The translations under genes and the position numbers were made by a program. A stretch of DNA of 64,000 bases from contig JAEFBB010000007.1 of assembly GCA_016292215.1 (NCBI GenBank), positions 1-64,000 of the forward strand, given 5' to 3'. Of this stretch, positions 17,714 through 27,059 are shown one piece after another (the first letter of the stretch is position 1; each line of letters opens with the position of its first letter). This DNA is from Saccharofermentans sp. (GTDB lineage: Bacteria; Bacillota; Clostridia; Saccharofermentanales; Saccharofermentanaceae). Under the pieces are notes generated by a model that was not told the DNA's origin, searched no databases, and worked only from the letters and a program-made list of their open reading frames with translations.

Positions 17714-19708
17714 ATGAAGAGGGTATTAGGGATAGCTTTGGTATGCTCGATGATCTGCGGCACATTAACTGCTTGCGGTCCCGCAGTCATAGAGATACCG
17801 CCTGAAGAAACAACTGAGACCACGGCGGAAGCACCGGTGCGTCCCCAGGATGATTACTACAGATATATCAACGGGGACAGGCTTAAGAATGCAAAGTTCG
17901 AACCGGGCGAATCTTCTGCCGGCGATCCTTTTAACATGGATCAGATCGATGATCAGATCGAAGGGATCATCAAAGATACCGTAGCCGGCTCAGGTTATGC
18001 AAAGGGCAGTGAAGAGTATGTGATTCAGACAGCGTATAACGCTTTTATGGCATATGATTTCGAGAATGAACCGATACCGGAAGACCTTGCTGAGATCATC
18101 AGTGATATAGATAACGTGCAGAGCGTTGACGAACTGATGAAGATCGATGCAATGCTCGCAAGAGATTACGACCTTTCGAGCATTCTGGGTATCACGGTAA
18201 GCACTAACAACTTTGTTTCCGGCGAGAATATACTTACCGTTACACAGCAGACATCGGTGTTATCCCTGAGCTTTGAGCAGATCCGCGATGACAGCTTCGC
18301 TTTGGATTCACTGGCTGATGACGGCAAGATCTATATGCAGACTTTGGGTTACGATGACGATACTGCGGCAGAATACGGAAAAAAGCTTGCTATCGTAGCT
18401 CTGGATCTTTACGGAGCAACTGATCTTGAGATAATGGATGCACAGTGGCAGTTTGAGTATATGAGCATCTGTTCAGGCGATGAGCTTAATAACATATTCA
18501 CCAACATCAATATGTCAGAATACTTAAGAGCAATAGGCTTTGATCCTGCATGCTGTGACAGATTTTGTATAGTCGATATAGAACAGGCTAAGCAGCTTAA
18601 TTCTGTTTTTACGGATGAGAATATTGATGCGCTTAAGACCTGGGAGTTGGGAAGGCTTTACACGCGTTATATGCGTTTTATAGCTCCCCACTACAAAGAG
18701 CTTGCCGGTTATGTGGCTGACAGCTACGATTCGCCGGAAGAACAGGCGATAAATGAGATCAGCACACAATTCTTCAAGGAAACAGATCCGATCTATGTTG
18801 AGAGATACTACACTCAGCAGATGGATGATTCATTAGTCTCAATGTGTGATGATATCAGAGAAGGCTACAGAAAACTGATCTCAAGCGCTGACTGGCTCAC
18901 TGAAGATACCAAAAAAGGTCTTTTGGAGAAGCTCGAAAACATAGTTTACATAACGGGTATGGATCTTAAGAGACACGATAATTCCAAATATGCGGGGTTA
19001 AGCGGAAATTACTATCAGATAGTGCTTCAGTATGAGAAGATTCAACGCCTCGAGCTGATCGACAGCCTGAGCAAACCCGTTGACCGCAAGGAAATAGTCA
19101 TGCCGATGCAGATGGTCAACGCATGCTATGATGCCACTGCAAACAACATAACCATTACAGTAGCTATTACAAACAAGCCGTTCTTTGATCCTGATGCCGA
19201 TTATTATACGAATCTGGGCGGCCTGGGATCTGTAATAGCGCACGAGATGGGACATGCTTTTGACAGCAATTGCATCGTCTTTGATAAGAATGGTGTTTAC
19301 AATCCTAAATGGATCGCTGATGAGGATATGAACATGCTGCTTGAGCGCAATGAGAAAGCAGTAAAGTACTTTGAGGATAATTTTGTAGTTTTCGGTATAT
19401 ACCACGTAGACGGAGAGCAGACATTAGGCGAGAACTATGCCGACTTAGGCGGTATGGAGTGTGTAACGTCGCTTGCAAAGACAGATGAAGATCTTATAAA
19501 GATTTTCGAGAACTATGCGACGATCTGGTGCGTAAAAAAACTGGATTCCGCCATTATCAACCAGCTTGCATATGATGAGCACAGCCCGGAACTTATCAGG
19601 ACCAATGCGATACTTTCCACATTGGATTGCTTCTATGACGTCTATGACGTAAAAGAAGGCGACGGTATGTACATTGCGCCTGAAAACAGGGTCTCCAGAT
19701 GGTATTAA
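17714..19708 (+). CDS. M13-family (neprilysin/PepO-like) metallopeptidase lipoprotein
   Basis: 665 residues. Signal peptide with lipobox LTACG, Thr/Glu-rich linker, then the M13 body with DDYYRYINGDRLKNAKF near the start. The zinc site is intact: HEMGH (in VIAHEMGHAFDSN) and the third ligand region ENYADLGG; the substrate-strand region ANNITITVAI is also present. M13 enzymes cleave short peptides. Start 17714 has AGGAG nine bases upstream; an earlier in-frame ATG lacks a signal peptide. The ABC permease starts 12 bases after the stop, so peptidase and transporter are likely made together. A role in peptide turnover linked to the transporter and its two-component regulators is inference. Confidence 0.9.
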   Translation: MKRVLGIALVCSMICGTLTACGPAVIEIPPEETTETTAEAPVRPQDDYYRYINGDRLKNAKFEPGESSAGDPFNMDQIDDQIEGIIKDTVAGSGYAKGSEEYVIQTAYNAFMAYDFENEPIPEDLAEIISDIDNVQSVDELMKIDAMLARDYDLSSILGITVSTNNFVSGENILTVTQQTSVLSLSFEQIRDDSFALDSLADDGKIYMQTLGYDDDTAAEYGKKLAIVALDLYGATDLEIMDAQWQFEYMSICSGDELNNIFTNINMSEYLRAIGFDPACCDRFCIVDIEQAKQLNSVFTDENIDALKTWELGRLYTRYMRFIAPHYKELAGYVADSYDSPEEQAINEISTQFFKETDPIYVERYYTQQMDDSLVSMCDDIREGYRKLISSADWLTEDTKKGLLEKLENIVYITGMDLKRHDNSKYAGLSGNYYQIVLQYEKIQRLELIDSLSKPVDRKEIVMPMQMVNACYDATANNITITVAITNKPFFDPDADYYTNLGGLGSVIAHEMGHAFDSNCIVFDKNGVYNPKWIADEDMNMLLERNEKAVKYFEDNFVVFGIYHVDGEQTLGENYADLGGMECVTSLAKTDEDLIKIFENYATIWCVKKLDSAIINQLAYDEHSPELIRTNAILSTLDCFYDVYDVKEGDGMYIAPENRVSRWY

Positions 19709-19720
19709 GGGGTGATGAAG

Positions 19721-22186
19721 ATGAATATAATACTTAAGACTTCACTCAAAAACATTTTCGGAAAGTTCGGAAGAACTTTGCTCGTTACATTCTCCATCTT
19801 CGTATGCTCTATTTGCGCACTCCTTTGCTTCGATCTGGTATCAACCATCAAACAAGCGATCACGATCATGTTCGGTTCAATTACGTCCGGAGATATCATT
19901 GCACTCGTAGAAGACTATTCGGTGAAAGGACTGCCTGACGGGTATCCTGAAGTCGAGTTAATGGAGATCAATTCAAATCACGATACGCTCTATGAAGAGA
20001 TAGAAGGCGAATATGCATTTGTCACGTCAAAGTCCCTGAATATTTATGGAATCAACGTTGAAGAAGCAGTCAACATGGGCTTCATGGATCAAGCCGAAAT
20101 CGGATACATGGAGACGATCATCACCTATAAGATCGCCGATGAAATGGGCTACAGGGAAGGTGATACGTTCATCATACATGACAGAGCCGATGAAACAGTT
20201 GAACTCACTGTAGTAGGCGTGCTCCCGCAGGACAGCAATAACACTCTGCTTACGGGATATAAGATCCTGGTAAACAAGGAAACCGCAGGTGTCATCTCTT
20301 GCGGAAGAGGCGACACCGGAGTTCTCTTTATTGATGTTGTTGATGATTCTAAGATCGATGACGCGTTAAAAATGCTCGAGGATTATTATCCCGAAGGCAC
20401 AATTGTCAGACTGGCGCTTGCTGATGAAGACATGGAAACGGTAAATACCTTAGCAGAGGTCTTATATCTGGTATTTGCAATAACATTCCTTCTTGTAATA
20501 TTTGTTACTGCTTCAATCTGTAACAGGATAGTAAGTGAAAGGATGTCGTTCATCGGAACCTTAAGAAGCCTCGGTATGAGCACAGCAAGGACAGGCCGCA
20601 TCCTCCTGCTCGAAAATGTTCTTTATGCTTTGTTCGGAAGTGTGCCTGCGGTATTACTTTATCTGCTTTTCAGGGCCCCGTTCCTTAATGCCATGTTCTA
20701 TACCGCAGACGCTGACGGGAACAGGATAGCGATGCCTTTACCCCCGTTGTCGGTATTCCTTATTTTCGGAGTTATCATCGGTGCGGTCGTAGTCGAATGT
20801 CTCATTCCTTTGAAGGCCGTAATAAAGGCTCTTAAAACTTCTATAAGAGATATCATCTTTGATAACAGGGACACTGAATACAAATACAGTAAAGCGGGCC
20901 TTGTTGCCGGAATAATCCTCCTGGCAGGAGCTCTTGCCGCATTCTTCTCGGGAAGGAGTATTTTCGGTGCGACGATGTGCCTGTTATGCGGTGTTGTAGG
21001 ACTTGCGTTCGTATTTCCCTGGGCATTTAAGCGTCTTGCTGAACTGATCCACAATCTGGCTGTTAAAAAGGGAAATGCAAAGTGGGCTTTGGCTTCGGTC
21101 GAGGCAATGTCCAGAAAGAGCACGGTATCGAGCGGCGTTCTCTGTGTAACTGCTGCTGCAATGAGCGTAGTCATTTTCACGATCTCTCAATCTGCAATGG
21201 CCATGTTCAGCGGTTATGATTATTCAAGTGATGTCATTGTAGCCTGCGATGACCAGATGAAGAACTATTCTTTCATCGAGAAGCTCGAAGGCGTCACGGA
21301 TACTGAAGCACTCTACGAATCCTATATGACCATCAGGATCAACTCCGAAGAGAAGGACAAATACGGTGATTTCTTTGCCATGCCTGACGGCGGGTTTAAA
21401 TACTATCAGGCCTTTGGAGAGATCCCGGATTCGCTGGAAGAAGGGCATATCCTGCTCGATTCCAAGTTTGCAGATGTGATAGGTATTAACCCCGGAGATG
21501 TTATCAAGCTGACATATGATCCGTACGGAGTCGTCCCCATCGAAAGAGAGTATACGGTAGATGCGCTTTTCGATATCAACAGCTTCGACGGAAGCACGGG
21601 TTCGTTCATTATTACCCAACAGGAATATAAGGAATTGTTCAGGGATATGATCGGCTACTATCTCATTAAGTGCGATGATCCTGAAGGCGTTAAAGATATA
21701 ATCGAGACTTATGCTGTAGGGAAATACATAAGCGTCTACACTCTTGATGAATATATCGAAAAGACAGACAGAGAAGCTGCGCAGCTTAACACCATAATGA
21801 TGATCATCATTGCCGTTGCAATAGGCATGACCTTTATAGGAATGGTAAGCAACCAGCTCCTGGGATTCCAGGGCAGGAAAAAGGAATGTGCCGTCATGCT
21901 TTCTACCGCAATGGGAAAGGGCAAGCTCTCAGGGATCCTGTTAAGAGAAGTGCTGCTGACCTCTTTTACGGCATCATGCATGGGAACCCTGATAGGAGTT
22001 TTCATGACCTTGGTAATCGGAAGAGCCGTGCAGTCTGTTGAGGGACTCTTCCTGGTCATTAAGATAGACCCGGTCAAGTGCATACTGTTCTGCGCATTCC
22101 TTATTGTGTTCTTCACGGCAACGGTATTGTTCCCGATTAAGAACTTAAGGAAGATGAAGATCTCAGAACAGCTCAAGTACGAATAA
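19721..22186 (+). CDS. ABC transporter permease, two FtsX domains
   Basis: About 821 residues. One N-terminal helix (about 15-38), extracellular MacB-like region (about 45-245), FtsX helices (about 250-270, 290-315, 340-365), further helices (about 390-430, 475-495), a second extracellular part (about 500-690), and a C-terminal FtsX set (about 690-805). ATG 19721 has AAGGGG eight bases before; nearby GTG 19712 and ATG 19715 lie inside that ribosome site. The ATPase gene follows by 19 bases and a LytTR/GHKL pair lies after a terminator. Such permeases move peptides or lipoproteins or act as sensors; the substrate is unknown. Confidence 0.88.
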   Translation: MNIILKTSLKNIFGKFGRTLLVTFSIFVCSICALLCFDLVSTIKQAITIMFGSITSGDIIALVEDYSVKGLPDGYPEVELMEINSNHDTLYEEIEGEYAFVTSKSLNIYGINVEEAVNMGFMDQAEIGYMETIITYKIADEMGYREGDTFIIHDRADETVELTVVGVLPQDSNNTLLTGYKILVNKETAGVISCGRGDTGVLFIDVVDDSKIDDALKMLEDYYPEGTIVRLALADEDMETVNTLAEVLYLVFAITFLLVIFVTASICNRIVSERMSFIGTLRSLGMSTARTGRILLLENVLYALFGSVPAVLLYLLFRAPFLNAMFYTADADGNRIAMPLPPLSVFLIFGVIIGAVVVECLIPLKAVIKALKTSIRDIIFDNRDTEYKYSKAGLVAGIILLAGALAAFFSGRSIFGATMCLLCGVVGLAFVFPWAFKRLAELIHNLAVKKGNAKWALASVEAMSRKSTVSSGVLCVTAAAMSVVIFTISQSAMAMFSGYDYSSDVIVACDDQMKNYSFIEKLEGVTDTEALYESYMTIRINSEEKDKYGDFFAMPDGGFKYYQAFGEIPDSLEEGHILLDSKFADVIGINPGDVIKLTYDPYGVVPIEREYTVDALFDINSFDGSTGSFIITQQEYKELFRDMIGYYLIKCDDPEGVKDIIETYAVGKYISVYTLDEYIEKTDREAAQLNTIMMIIIAVAIGMTFIGMVSNQLLGFQGRKKECAVMLSTAMGKGKLSGILLREVLLTSFTASCMGTLIGVFMTLVIGRAVQSVEGLFLVIKIDPVKCILFCAFLIVFFTATVLFPIKNLRKMKISEQLKYE

Positions 22187-22205
22187 TATAGCGGAGGATA
22201 TAAAG

Positions 22206-22880
22206 ATGAATACAGTAATTGAAGTAAATAACGTAAGCAAGACGTTCGGCAAGAATACGAATCTCAACCGTGTTCTTGATGAGGCCTGCATGTATGTCGC
22301 AGAAGGCGAATTCGTCTCATTGATGGGCGCATCCGGTTCGGGCAAATCTACATTGCTCTATCTTATCGGAGGTTTAGACAGAGACTTCGAAGGCAAGATC
22401 ACTCTTTGCGGCAAGGACATCGGATCGCTCAAGGACAAGGAATTGTCAGACTTAAGGCTTAAAAACGTCGGATTCGTTTTCCAGTTCTACAATCTCGTTA
22501 TGAACCTGAACGTAGCTGACAATATCCTCCTTCCCCAGACGATCAACGGCAAGACAAAGGCGTCTTTGAAAGATGAGCTTGATGAGATATTGGAGCTCAC
22601 AGGCCTCACAGATAAGAAAAAGGCCATGCCTGCCACGCTTTCCGGCGGCCAACAGCAGAGAGTTGCCATCGCAAGGGCAGTCATGGGCAATCCCGCCATC
22701 ATCCTCGCAGACGAGCCTACGGGAAATCTTGATGCCAAGTCATCACAGGAAGTCATGGAGCTTTTCTCAAAGCTCAATAAGGAAAAGGGCCTTACGATCC
22801 TCCAGGTCACACATTCCGAGAGGTGCGCGTCTTACGGTACAAGGATAATAAAGCTTGAGGACGGAAAGACTATCGGGTAG
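22206..22880 (+). CDS. ABC transporter ATP-binding protein (MacB/LolD type)
   Basis: 224 residues. Walker A GASGSGKST (about 41-49), Q-loop FVFQF, signature LSGGQQQRVAIARA, Walker B IILADEPTGNLD, and a switch His in LQVTHSERCA. Size and motifs match the ATPase partner of FtsX-domain permeases. It is preceded by that permease and followed by a rho-independent terminator. Confidence 0.95.
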   Translation: MNTVIEVNNVSKTFGKNTNLNRVLDEACMYVAEGEFVSLMGASGSGKSTLLYLIGGLDRDFEGKITLCGKDIGSLKDKELSDLRLKNVGFVFQFYNLVMNLNVADNILLPQTINGKTKASLKDELDEILELTGLTDKKKAMPATLSGGQQQRVAIARAVMGNPAIILADEPTGNLDAKSSQEVMELFSKLNKEKGLTILQVTHSERCASYGTRIIKLEDGKTIG

Positions 22881-22912
22881 TTGCTCAAAAATAATTAAGG
22901 TTTAGAATATTA

Positions 22913-22947
22913 GGAGCTATCCCGCTATGAGATAGCTCCGTATTTTT
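22913..22947 (+). terminator. Rho-independent terminator after the ABC genes
   Basis: GGAGCTATC (22913-22921) pairs with GATAGCTCC (22931-22939), followed by TATTTTT. It lies 32 bases after the ATPase stop and ends 18 bases before the LytTR start, so the two-component genes may have lower read-through or their own promoter, although none is obvious. Confidence 0.88.
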
Positions 22948-22965
22948 GGTTTGCCGGAGGGGATA

Positions 22966-23676
22966 ATGAGACTTGCCATCGTTGATGATGAGAGCGTATA
23001 CAGAAGCCAGGTCGCAGAGCTGATCAGTTCAGTCTACGGCAAGGCTGATGTCAGCTGCTTTCTTTATGCCGACGGGAGCGAACTCATCAGAAGCTTCGAG
23101 AACGGCTTTAAGCTCGACGCGATCTTCCTTGATATCGAGATGAAGGATATTGACGGCATGACCGCAGCAAAGAAGATCCGCGAGTATTCCAAAGACATAC
23201 CGATAATCTTTCTGACTAGCCACACGGAGCTTGCGATGGACGGATATGAAGTAGATGCCTTCCGTTTCTTAAGCAAGCCGGTAAATAAGCTCAAGCTCAG
23301 CGAGACTCTGACAGATCTTGAGAAGAGGCTCAAAGTAGATGAGAAGATCGTGCTCAAAAAAGACGGTGAGGAGATAGTTAATCCGGTCTCTGATCTTATC
23401 TATGTGGAAGCGGCAAATAACTGCGTAAGATTCTGCTTCAGAAGCGGTGCCGTAGAGCTCAGGATGAAGTTTACGGACGCGGTAAATATGGTGGAGGAAT
23501 TGTCTTCGGACTTCATTAAGATCCACCGCTCCTACTATATCAATCTGGGTCACGTCAGGAAGCTCTCGGCAACAGAAGTGATACTCGATAACAATGAGAC
23601 ATTGCCGGTAGCCAGAAGCGCTTCGGCAGAGGCCAAGAAGAGCCTTCTTGAATATATCAGGAGGAACGGCAGATGA
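22966..23676 (+). CDS. LytTR-family response regulator
   Basis: 236 residues. Receiver domain about 1-120 with the acidic pair DD (7-8), phospho-Asp56 in AIFLDIEM and conserved Lys in SKPV. The LytTR DNA-binding domain (about 135-236) contains YVEAANNCVRFCF and FIKIHRSYYINL. Start ATG 22966 has GGAGGGG four bases upstream; a TTG at 22951 precedes it. The GHKL kinase gene overlaps its stop by ATGA. LytTR regulators bind paired direct repeats about 21 bases apart, and such a pair lies at 17613-17645. Confidence 0.93.
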   Translation: MRLAIVDDESVYRSQVAELISSVYGKADVSCFLYADGSELIRSFENGFKLDAIFLDIEMKDIDGMTAAKKIREYSKDIPIIFLTSHTELAMDGYEVDAFRFLSKPVNKLKLSETLTDLEKRLKVDEKIVLKKDGEEIVNPVSDLIYVEAANNCVRFCFRSGAVELRMKFTDAVNMVEELSSDFIKIHRSYYINLGHVRKLSATEVILDNNETLPVARSASAEAKKSLLEYIRRNGR

Positions 23677-25049
23677 CATTCTGGCTCAATGCCCTTTATG
23701 TTTTTCTCGTCATGCTTCCCCTAGTATTCGAGGGAATCATCACTACTTATTTTGTTGACGGTGTTCTCAAATACGAAGTGCGCCATAAACGCCTGGTCTA
23801 TCTGATATTGGCGCTTATAGGAGCAGGATATGGCGCGGCAAAAGCTCTTATCGGCTTCGGAAGTGAAGATGATATGATAATCATCAATGATATAGAAGCG
23901 TTTGCCATTATGGCTGTTACGATAATAAGCCTTGCCGTATTCATCAAAGCAAAATGGTGGAAGAAGATAGTAGTCGCATTTTTGGCCTTTGATATTATCA
24001 TGGCAGTGAATGAGATATTCTCGACTTTGTCAGATCAAATAGTGTTCACTTTTTCCTGGAGTTCGCAAGTTGCGATAATGGCATTTTTTGTGCTCTTCAA
24101 TCTGCTGATACTGCTCCTCGAATTTGCATTCTTATATGTTTTGAAGCGCCTGAGAGACAAGAGTGACAATACGCCGCTTCCGATATCCGTGATGCTGACG
24201 ATAGCGGTCCTTTTGAATGTGTTTATCTCAATGTTCCCGGATCTTTTGGAAGACGCTGATAACACGGATTCCAAGAGGGTAATGACCATATTGGGAATGA
24301 TCATGATCCTTTTGTTTATGGCATTGTTTTTCTATATCAGGGTCACCAAGAAAGAACGAGATGATCTTAAGGACTTAAACCATGTTAATGAGGAGCTTGT
24401 CGCTTCACAGGCCAAGTTTTTCGAGACCACTGCAAAATCAGATAACGAGATCCGCGCCATGCGCCATGATATGCGCAACAACATTCAGGTATTAAAGCTC
24501 CTGCTCGAGAACGGTGATTATGACAAGATGCGCGAGTATCTTGATGAGATGGGCGACAACCTTGTAAGTGCTGATGTCAGTGCTCACACGGGCGACACCA
24601 TTGCCGATGCGATCATCGCGGACAAGACGGCTAAAGCAGAAGACTGCGGTGTTAAGCTGAAGTGTTCGGGCAAGATCACGGGTGTCGAGATATCGCCTGT
24701 AGATATGTGCAAGATCCTTGCAAACCTTTTGGATAATGCCATCGAGGCAGCTTCGGTGCCTGAGCTGTCGGAAATCGGGGATCCGCTTAGGACGATCGAG
24801 CTTCAGTTCAGGAAGACCGACAACTTTTTTATGATATCCGTTACAAACCCTTGCGCAGTAGCGCCTGAGATCAATGACGGCAAGATACAGACATCCAAGA
24901 AAGACCGCAAAAACCACGGCTTCGGCATACACAATATTGAGAATGCCGCGTCTGGTTATGGCGGCGAACTGACTGTGGATTGTGAAGAAAAACCTTATGG
25001 ATTTTTATTCAGGGCAGAGGTCGTTTTCCCGACGTCTTCCATTGAATGA
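23673..25049 (+). CDS. GHKL sensor histidine kinase
   Basis: 458 residues. Six hydrophobic segments at about 5-25, 37-55, 68-88, 95-115, 125-150 and 170-225, then a coiled coil. The phospho-accepting motif is MRHDMRNNIQVLKLLLENGD and the ATPase has LDNAIEAA and GFGIHNIENAA, as in the AgrC/GHKL group. It overlaps the LytTR gene by 4 bases. The AgrC-like pairing is typical for sensing peptides or small ligands; the ligand is unknown. Confidence 0.92.
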   Translation: MTFWLNALYVFLVMLPLVFEGIITTYFVDGVLKYEVRHKRLVYLILALIGAGYGAAKALIGFGSEDDMIIINDIEAFAIMAVTIISLAVFIKAKWWKKIVVAFLAFDIIMAVNEIFSTLSDQIVFTFSWSSQVAIMAFFVLFNLLILLLEFAFLYVLKRLRDKSDNTPLPISVMLTIAVLLNVFISMFPDLLEDADNTDSKRVMTILGMIMILLFMALFFYIRVTKKERDDLKDLNHVNEELVASQAKFFETTAKSDNEIRAMRHDMRNNIQVLKLLLENGDYDKMREYLDEMGDNLVSADVSAHTGDTIADAIIADKTAKAEDCGVKLKCSGKITGVEISPVDMCKILANLLDNAIEAASVPELSEIGDPLRTIELQFRKTDNFFMISVTNPCAVAPEINDGKIQTSKKDRKNHGFGIHNIENAASGYGGELTVDCEEKPYGFLFRAEVVFPTSSIE

Positions 25050-25094
25050 TTAATCATATATAATAAGTGGCATATGGATAATAGGAGGTGCCGT

Positions 25095-25556
25095 ATGGGG
25101 AAGAAGTTTTTAGCGATCCTTTTAGTGGCAACAATGGTAATGGCTTTTACCGCATGCGGTAAAAAAAGAACCGTAACCGGCATGCAGCTTGAGAATGCCC
25201 AGTTCGCACTCAATGAATACTGCAGCAGTTACCCGGTATGCGTTAATATCGGCGAAAAGTATATTTGTGATGTCACCAAAGACGGCAATCCGGATCTTTG
25301 TACTGATTTCACGTACGGAAGCGGTGTGGTTCGCACGGTTGTGGTTGTTTATGACGTCGCCAATGATACTTACTATTTGTTAGACGGCCATAGCACCAGC
25401 TACCATATTGACCGCGTCGAGAACGATAAGCTGTATGTAATTGAGGGCGACTGTACATATGACTTCGACGAGAATGCATATGTGTCGAACGGAACAACGA
25501 CTTCCGGAATCGTTAAATTCAAAAAAGGCGAATTGTATTTTGTAGCCAAGAAATAA
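25095..25556 (+). CDS. Small lipoprotein, unknown
   Basis: 153 residues. Signal peptide with lipobox FTACG, short Lys-rich linker, and a small beta-rich acidic body (about 40-153, YVIEGDCTYDFDENAYVSNG). No family. ATG 25095 is preceded by AGGAGGT; an in-frame ATG at 25074 lies 9 bases after a TATAAT (25059-25064), so translation could also start there from a near-leaderless message, but the signal peptide and ribosome site favour 25095. Confidence 0.7.
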   Translation: MGKKFLAILLVATMVMAFTACGKKRTVTGMQLENAQFALNEYCSSYPVCVNIGEKYICDVTKDGNPDLCTDFTYGSGVVRTVVVVYDVANDTYYLLDGHSTSYHIDRVENDKLYVIEGDCTYDFDENAYVSNGTTTSGIVKFKKGELYFVAKK

Positions 25557-25565
25557 AGTGGTGAC

Positions 25566-25582
25566 ATTGTCTTTAAGACAAT
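25566..25582. repeat. 17-base palindrome ATTGTCTT-T-AAGACAAT
   Basis: Perfect 8-base arms around one base, between the lipoprotein gene and the next. With one central base it is better as a protein-binding site than as a terminator hairpin. No T-run follows. Function unknown. Confidence 0.5.
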
Positions 25583-25608
25583 TTGCCAGGGATAAGTAGG
25601 AACGCCGG

Positions 25609-26883
25609 ATGGATGTATTTATTTTATTTACGCTGATCAACAGCGTCAAAAGGATCACTTCCGAGAAGGGCAGAAGACCCGGCGGATACATCGCCATGAC
25701 TGTTATCTTATGGGTCGTTCCGGAGATTACTGGCCTGATAATCGGTTTCGGCTCAGACATGGGCTTGGCATCCTATGTGCTCGCATTTCTGTTTGCCGGC
25801 GCTGGCGGTGCACTCGCATATTTTATAGTCAGGAATTTAAAGCCGGGTACTTATGTATCTAAGAACGACCGGCTGGTCCAGCAGTTTTCTGAGAAATATG
25901 AACCGCTCAGGGCAAACTGCCGGATAATTATCAACCGTATAAGTGCCTTGTCAGGCGCTTCTGTCACTTATGAGATGTATCTTAATGACAGGAATATCGG
26001 CACCTTGATCAACGGATCCTCTCTTGTCGCGATGACAGATCAGAGGCAAAATATATTAGTAGCAAAAGTACCGGACAGTTATGACGTTCCTCCGTTTATC
26101 TTTGAAGTACCTGACGGCGGATGCGTTCAGATCCAGTTCCAAGGAGGCAGATTCATTCCTGAATCGAGTATCGGACTTATGAACTATGGAAAAAGCGTAA
26201 ATGTTGATCCCGCCAAGGCTGTGCCCAGAACCCAGCCGGCAGATTTCACTGCCCAGCCTGCAGCTTATACTGCTCCTAATGCTGTGCAGCCTTCTCCTTT
26301 CGTTCCGGCTCCCGCACAGCCCTCGCCGTTTGTGCCCGCTCCTGCGCAGCAGTCACCCTTTGTGCCTGCACAAGCACAAGCGCAGCCTTATCCTTTCGTT
26401 CCGGCTCCCGCACAGCCCTCGCCGTTCGTGCCTGCAGGTGCTCAACCATCACCGTTTGTTCCGGCTCCTGTGGCTCCTGTATATGCGGCTCCCACACAGT
26501 ATCAGCCTGCTCCTGTCTATGTGAATCCCGTACCGACATATGCACCGCCTGCAAAGAAGGCTCCAGCTGTTTCAAAGGCTCCGATCCCTAATGATCCTCA
26601 GCCTGTCGGAGATGCCCCCGCTATCCACTATGTAAGGAATAATTCAAAGACCGCTGCTTTTCCTTCGCCGGTTGAGCAGCCGCCTATCATTCCGCCCTGT
26701 GCGGCAGCTATCTGGGGTCCGACACCCACTTATGACACACCTGCGGCTGAGCCCGCTCAAAGCGCTCCTGCGGCAGCAACCGCACAGGACGCTCCTAAAT
26801 TCTGCGATATGTGCGGCAGTCCTTTGCCGGGCGGCACAAAATTCTGCGGCAAGTGCGGCGCCCGCATAGAAGAAATGCTCTGA
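25609..26883 (+). CDS. Membrane protein with Pro/Ala/Gln repeat linker and C-terminal zinc ribbon
   Basis: 424 residues. Two or three hydrophobic segments in the first 80, a soluble beta domain about 85-190 (YEMYLNDRNIGTLING), then a long low-complexity linker (about 205-340) with six PSPFVPAPAQ-like decapeptides, and a zinc ribbon at the C-terminus, CDMCGS...CGKCGA. The linker/zinc-ribbon combination is shared with the SPFH protein at 8705 and the EAL protein at 42583, on unrelated bodies. Start ATG has AGGA upstream. Function unknown; the tail may be an anchor or docking module. Confidence 0.75.
   Translation: MDVFILFTLINSVKRITSEKGRRPGGYIAMTVILWVVPEITGLIIGFGSDMGLASYVLAFLFAGAGGALAYFIVRNLKPGTYVSKNDRLVQQFSEKYEPLRANCRIIINRISALSGASVTYEMYLNDRNIGTLINGSSLVAMTDQRQNILVAKVPDSYDVPPFIFEVPDGGCVQIQFQGGRFIPESSIGLMNYGKSVNVDPAKAVPRTQPADFTAQPAAYTAPNAVQPSPFVPAPAQPSPFVPAPAQQSPFVPAQAQAQPYPFVPAPAQPSPFVPAGAQPSPFVPAPVAPVYAAPTQYQPAPVYVNPVPTYAPPAKKAPAVSKAPIPNDPQPVGDAPAIHYVRNNSKTAAFPSPVEQPPIIPPCAAAIWGPTPTYDTPAAEPAQSAPAAATAQDAPKFCDMCGSPLPGGTKFCGKCGARIEEML
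26290..26475 (+). repeat. Tandem 30-base coding repeats (PSPFVPAPAQ)
   Basis: Six near-repeats of a ten-codon unit, starting at 26290, 26320, 26350, 26386, 26416 and 26446. A six-base insert (GCGCAG, 26380-26385) separates the third and fourth. Units one and four (26290 and 26386, 96 bases apart) are near-identical at DNA level, suggesting a recent local duplication. Confidence 0.85.
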
Positions 26884-26941
26884 GAAGAAAAATCGCGTTC
26901 TAATTAAAACCTTAATGAAATAAGCCTTTTGCGGGTGATAT

Positions 26942-26957
26942 ATAGATGTGCATCTAT
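26942..26957. repeat. Inverted repeat ATAGATG-TG-CATCTAT upstream of the Na/Pi gene
   Basis: 7-base arms around two bases. It lies about 100 bases before the Na/Pi ATG. A TATAAT box at about 27032-27037 and GAGGCG ribosome site follow, so the repeat sits well upstream of that promoter. A regulator site is possible; unproven. Confidence 0.4.
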
Positions 26958-27059
26958 CTAATTGAAAAATGTAATATTTCGAGGTTTTACAATACGGCAA
27001 TTAGATATTAAAATTAGCATAGACATGTTGGTTATAATACTTAATTAAGAGGCGCATAT

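Noticed and set aside
26290..26475. Regular 30-base repeats considered as a CRISPR array
   Set aside because: They are in frame, encode PSPFVPAPAQ units and have no unique spacers; no cas genes nearby.
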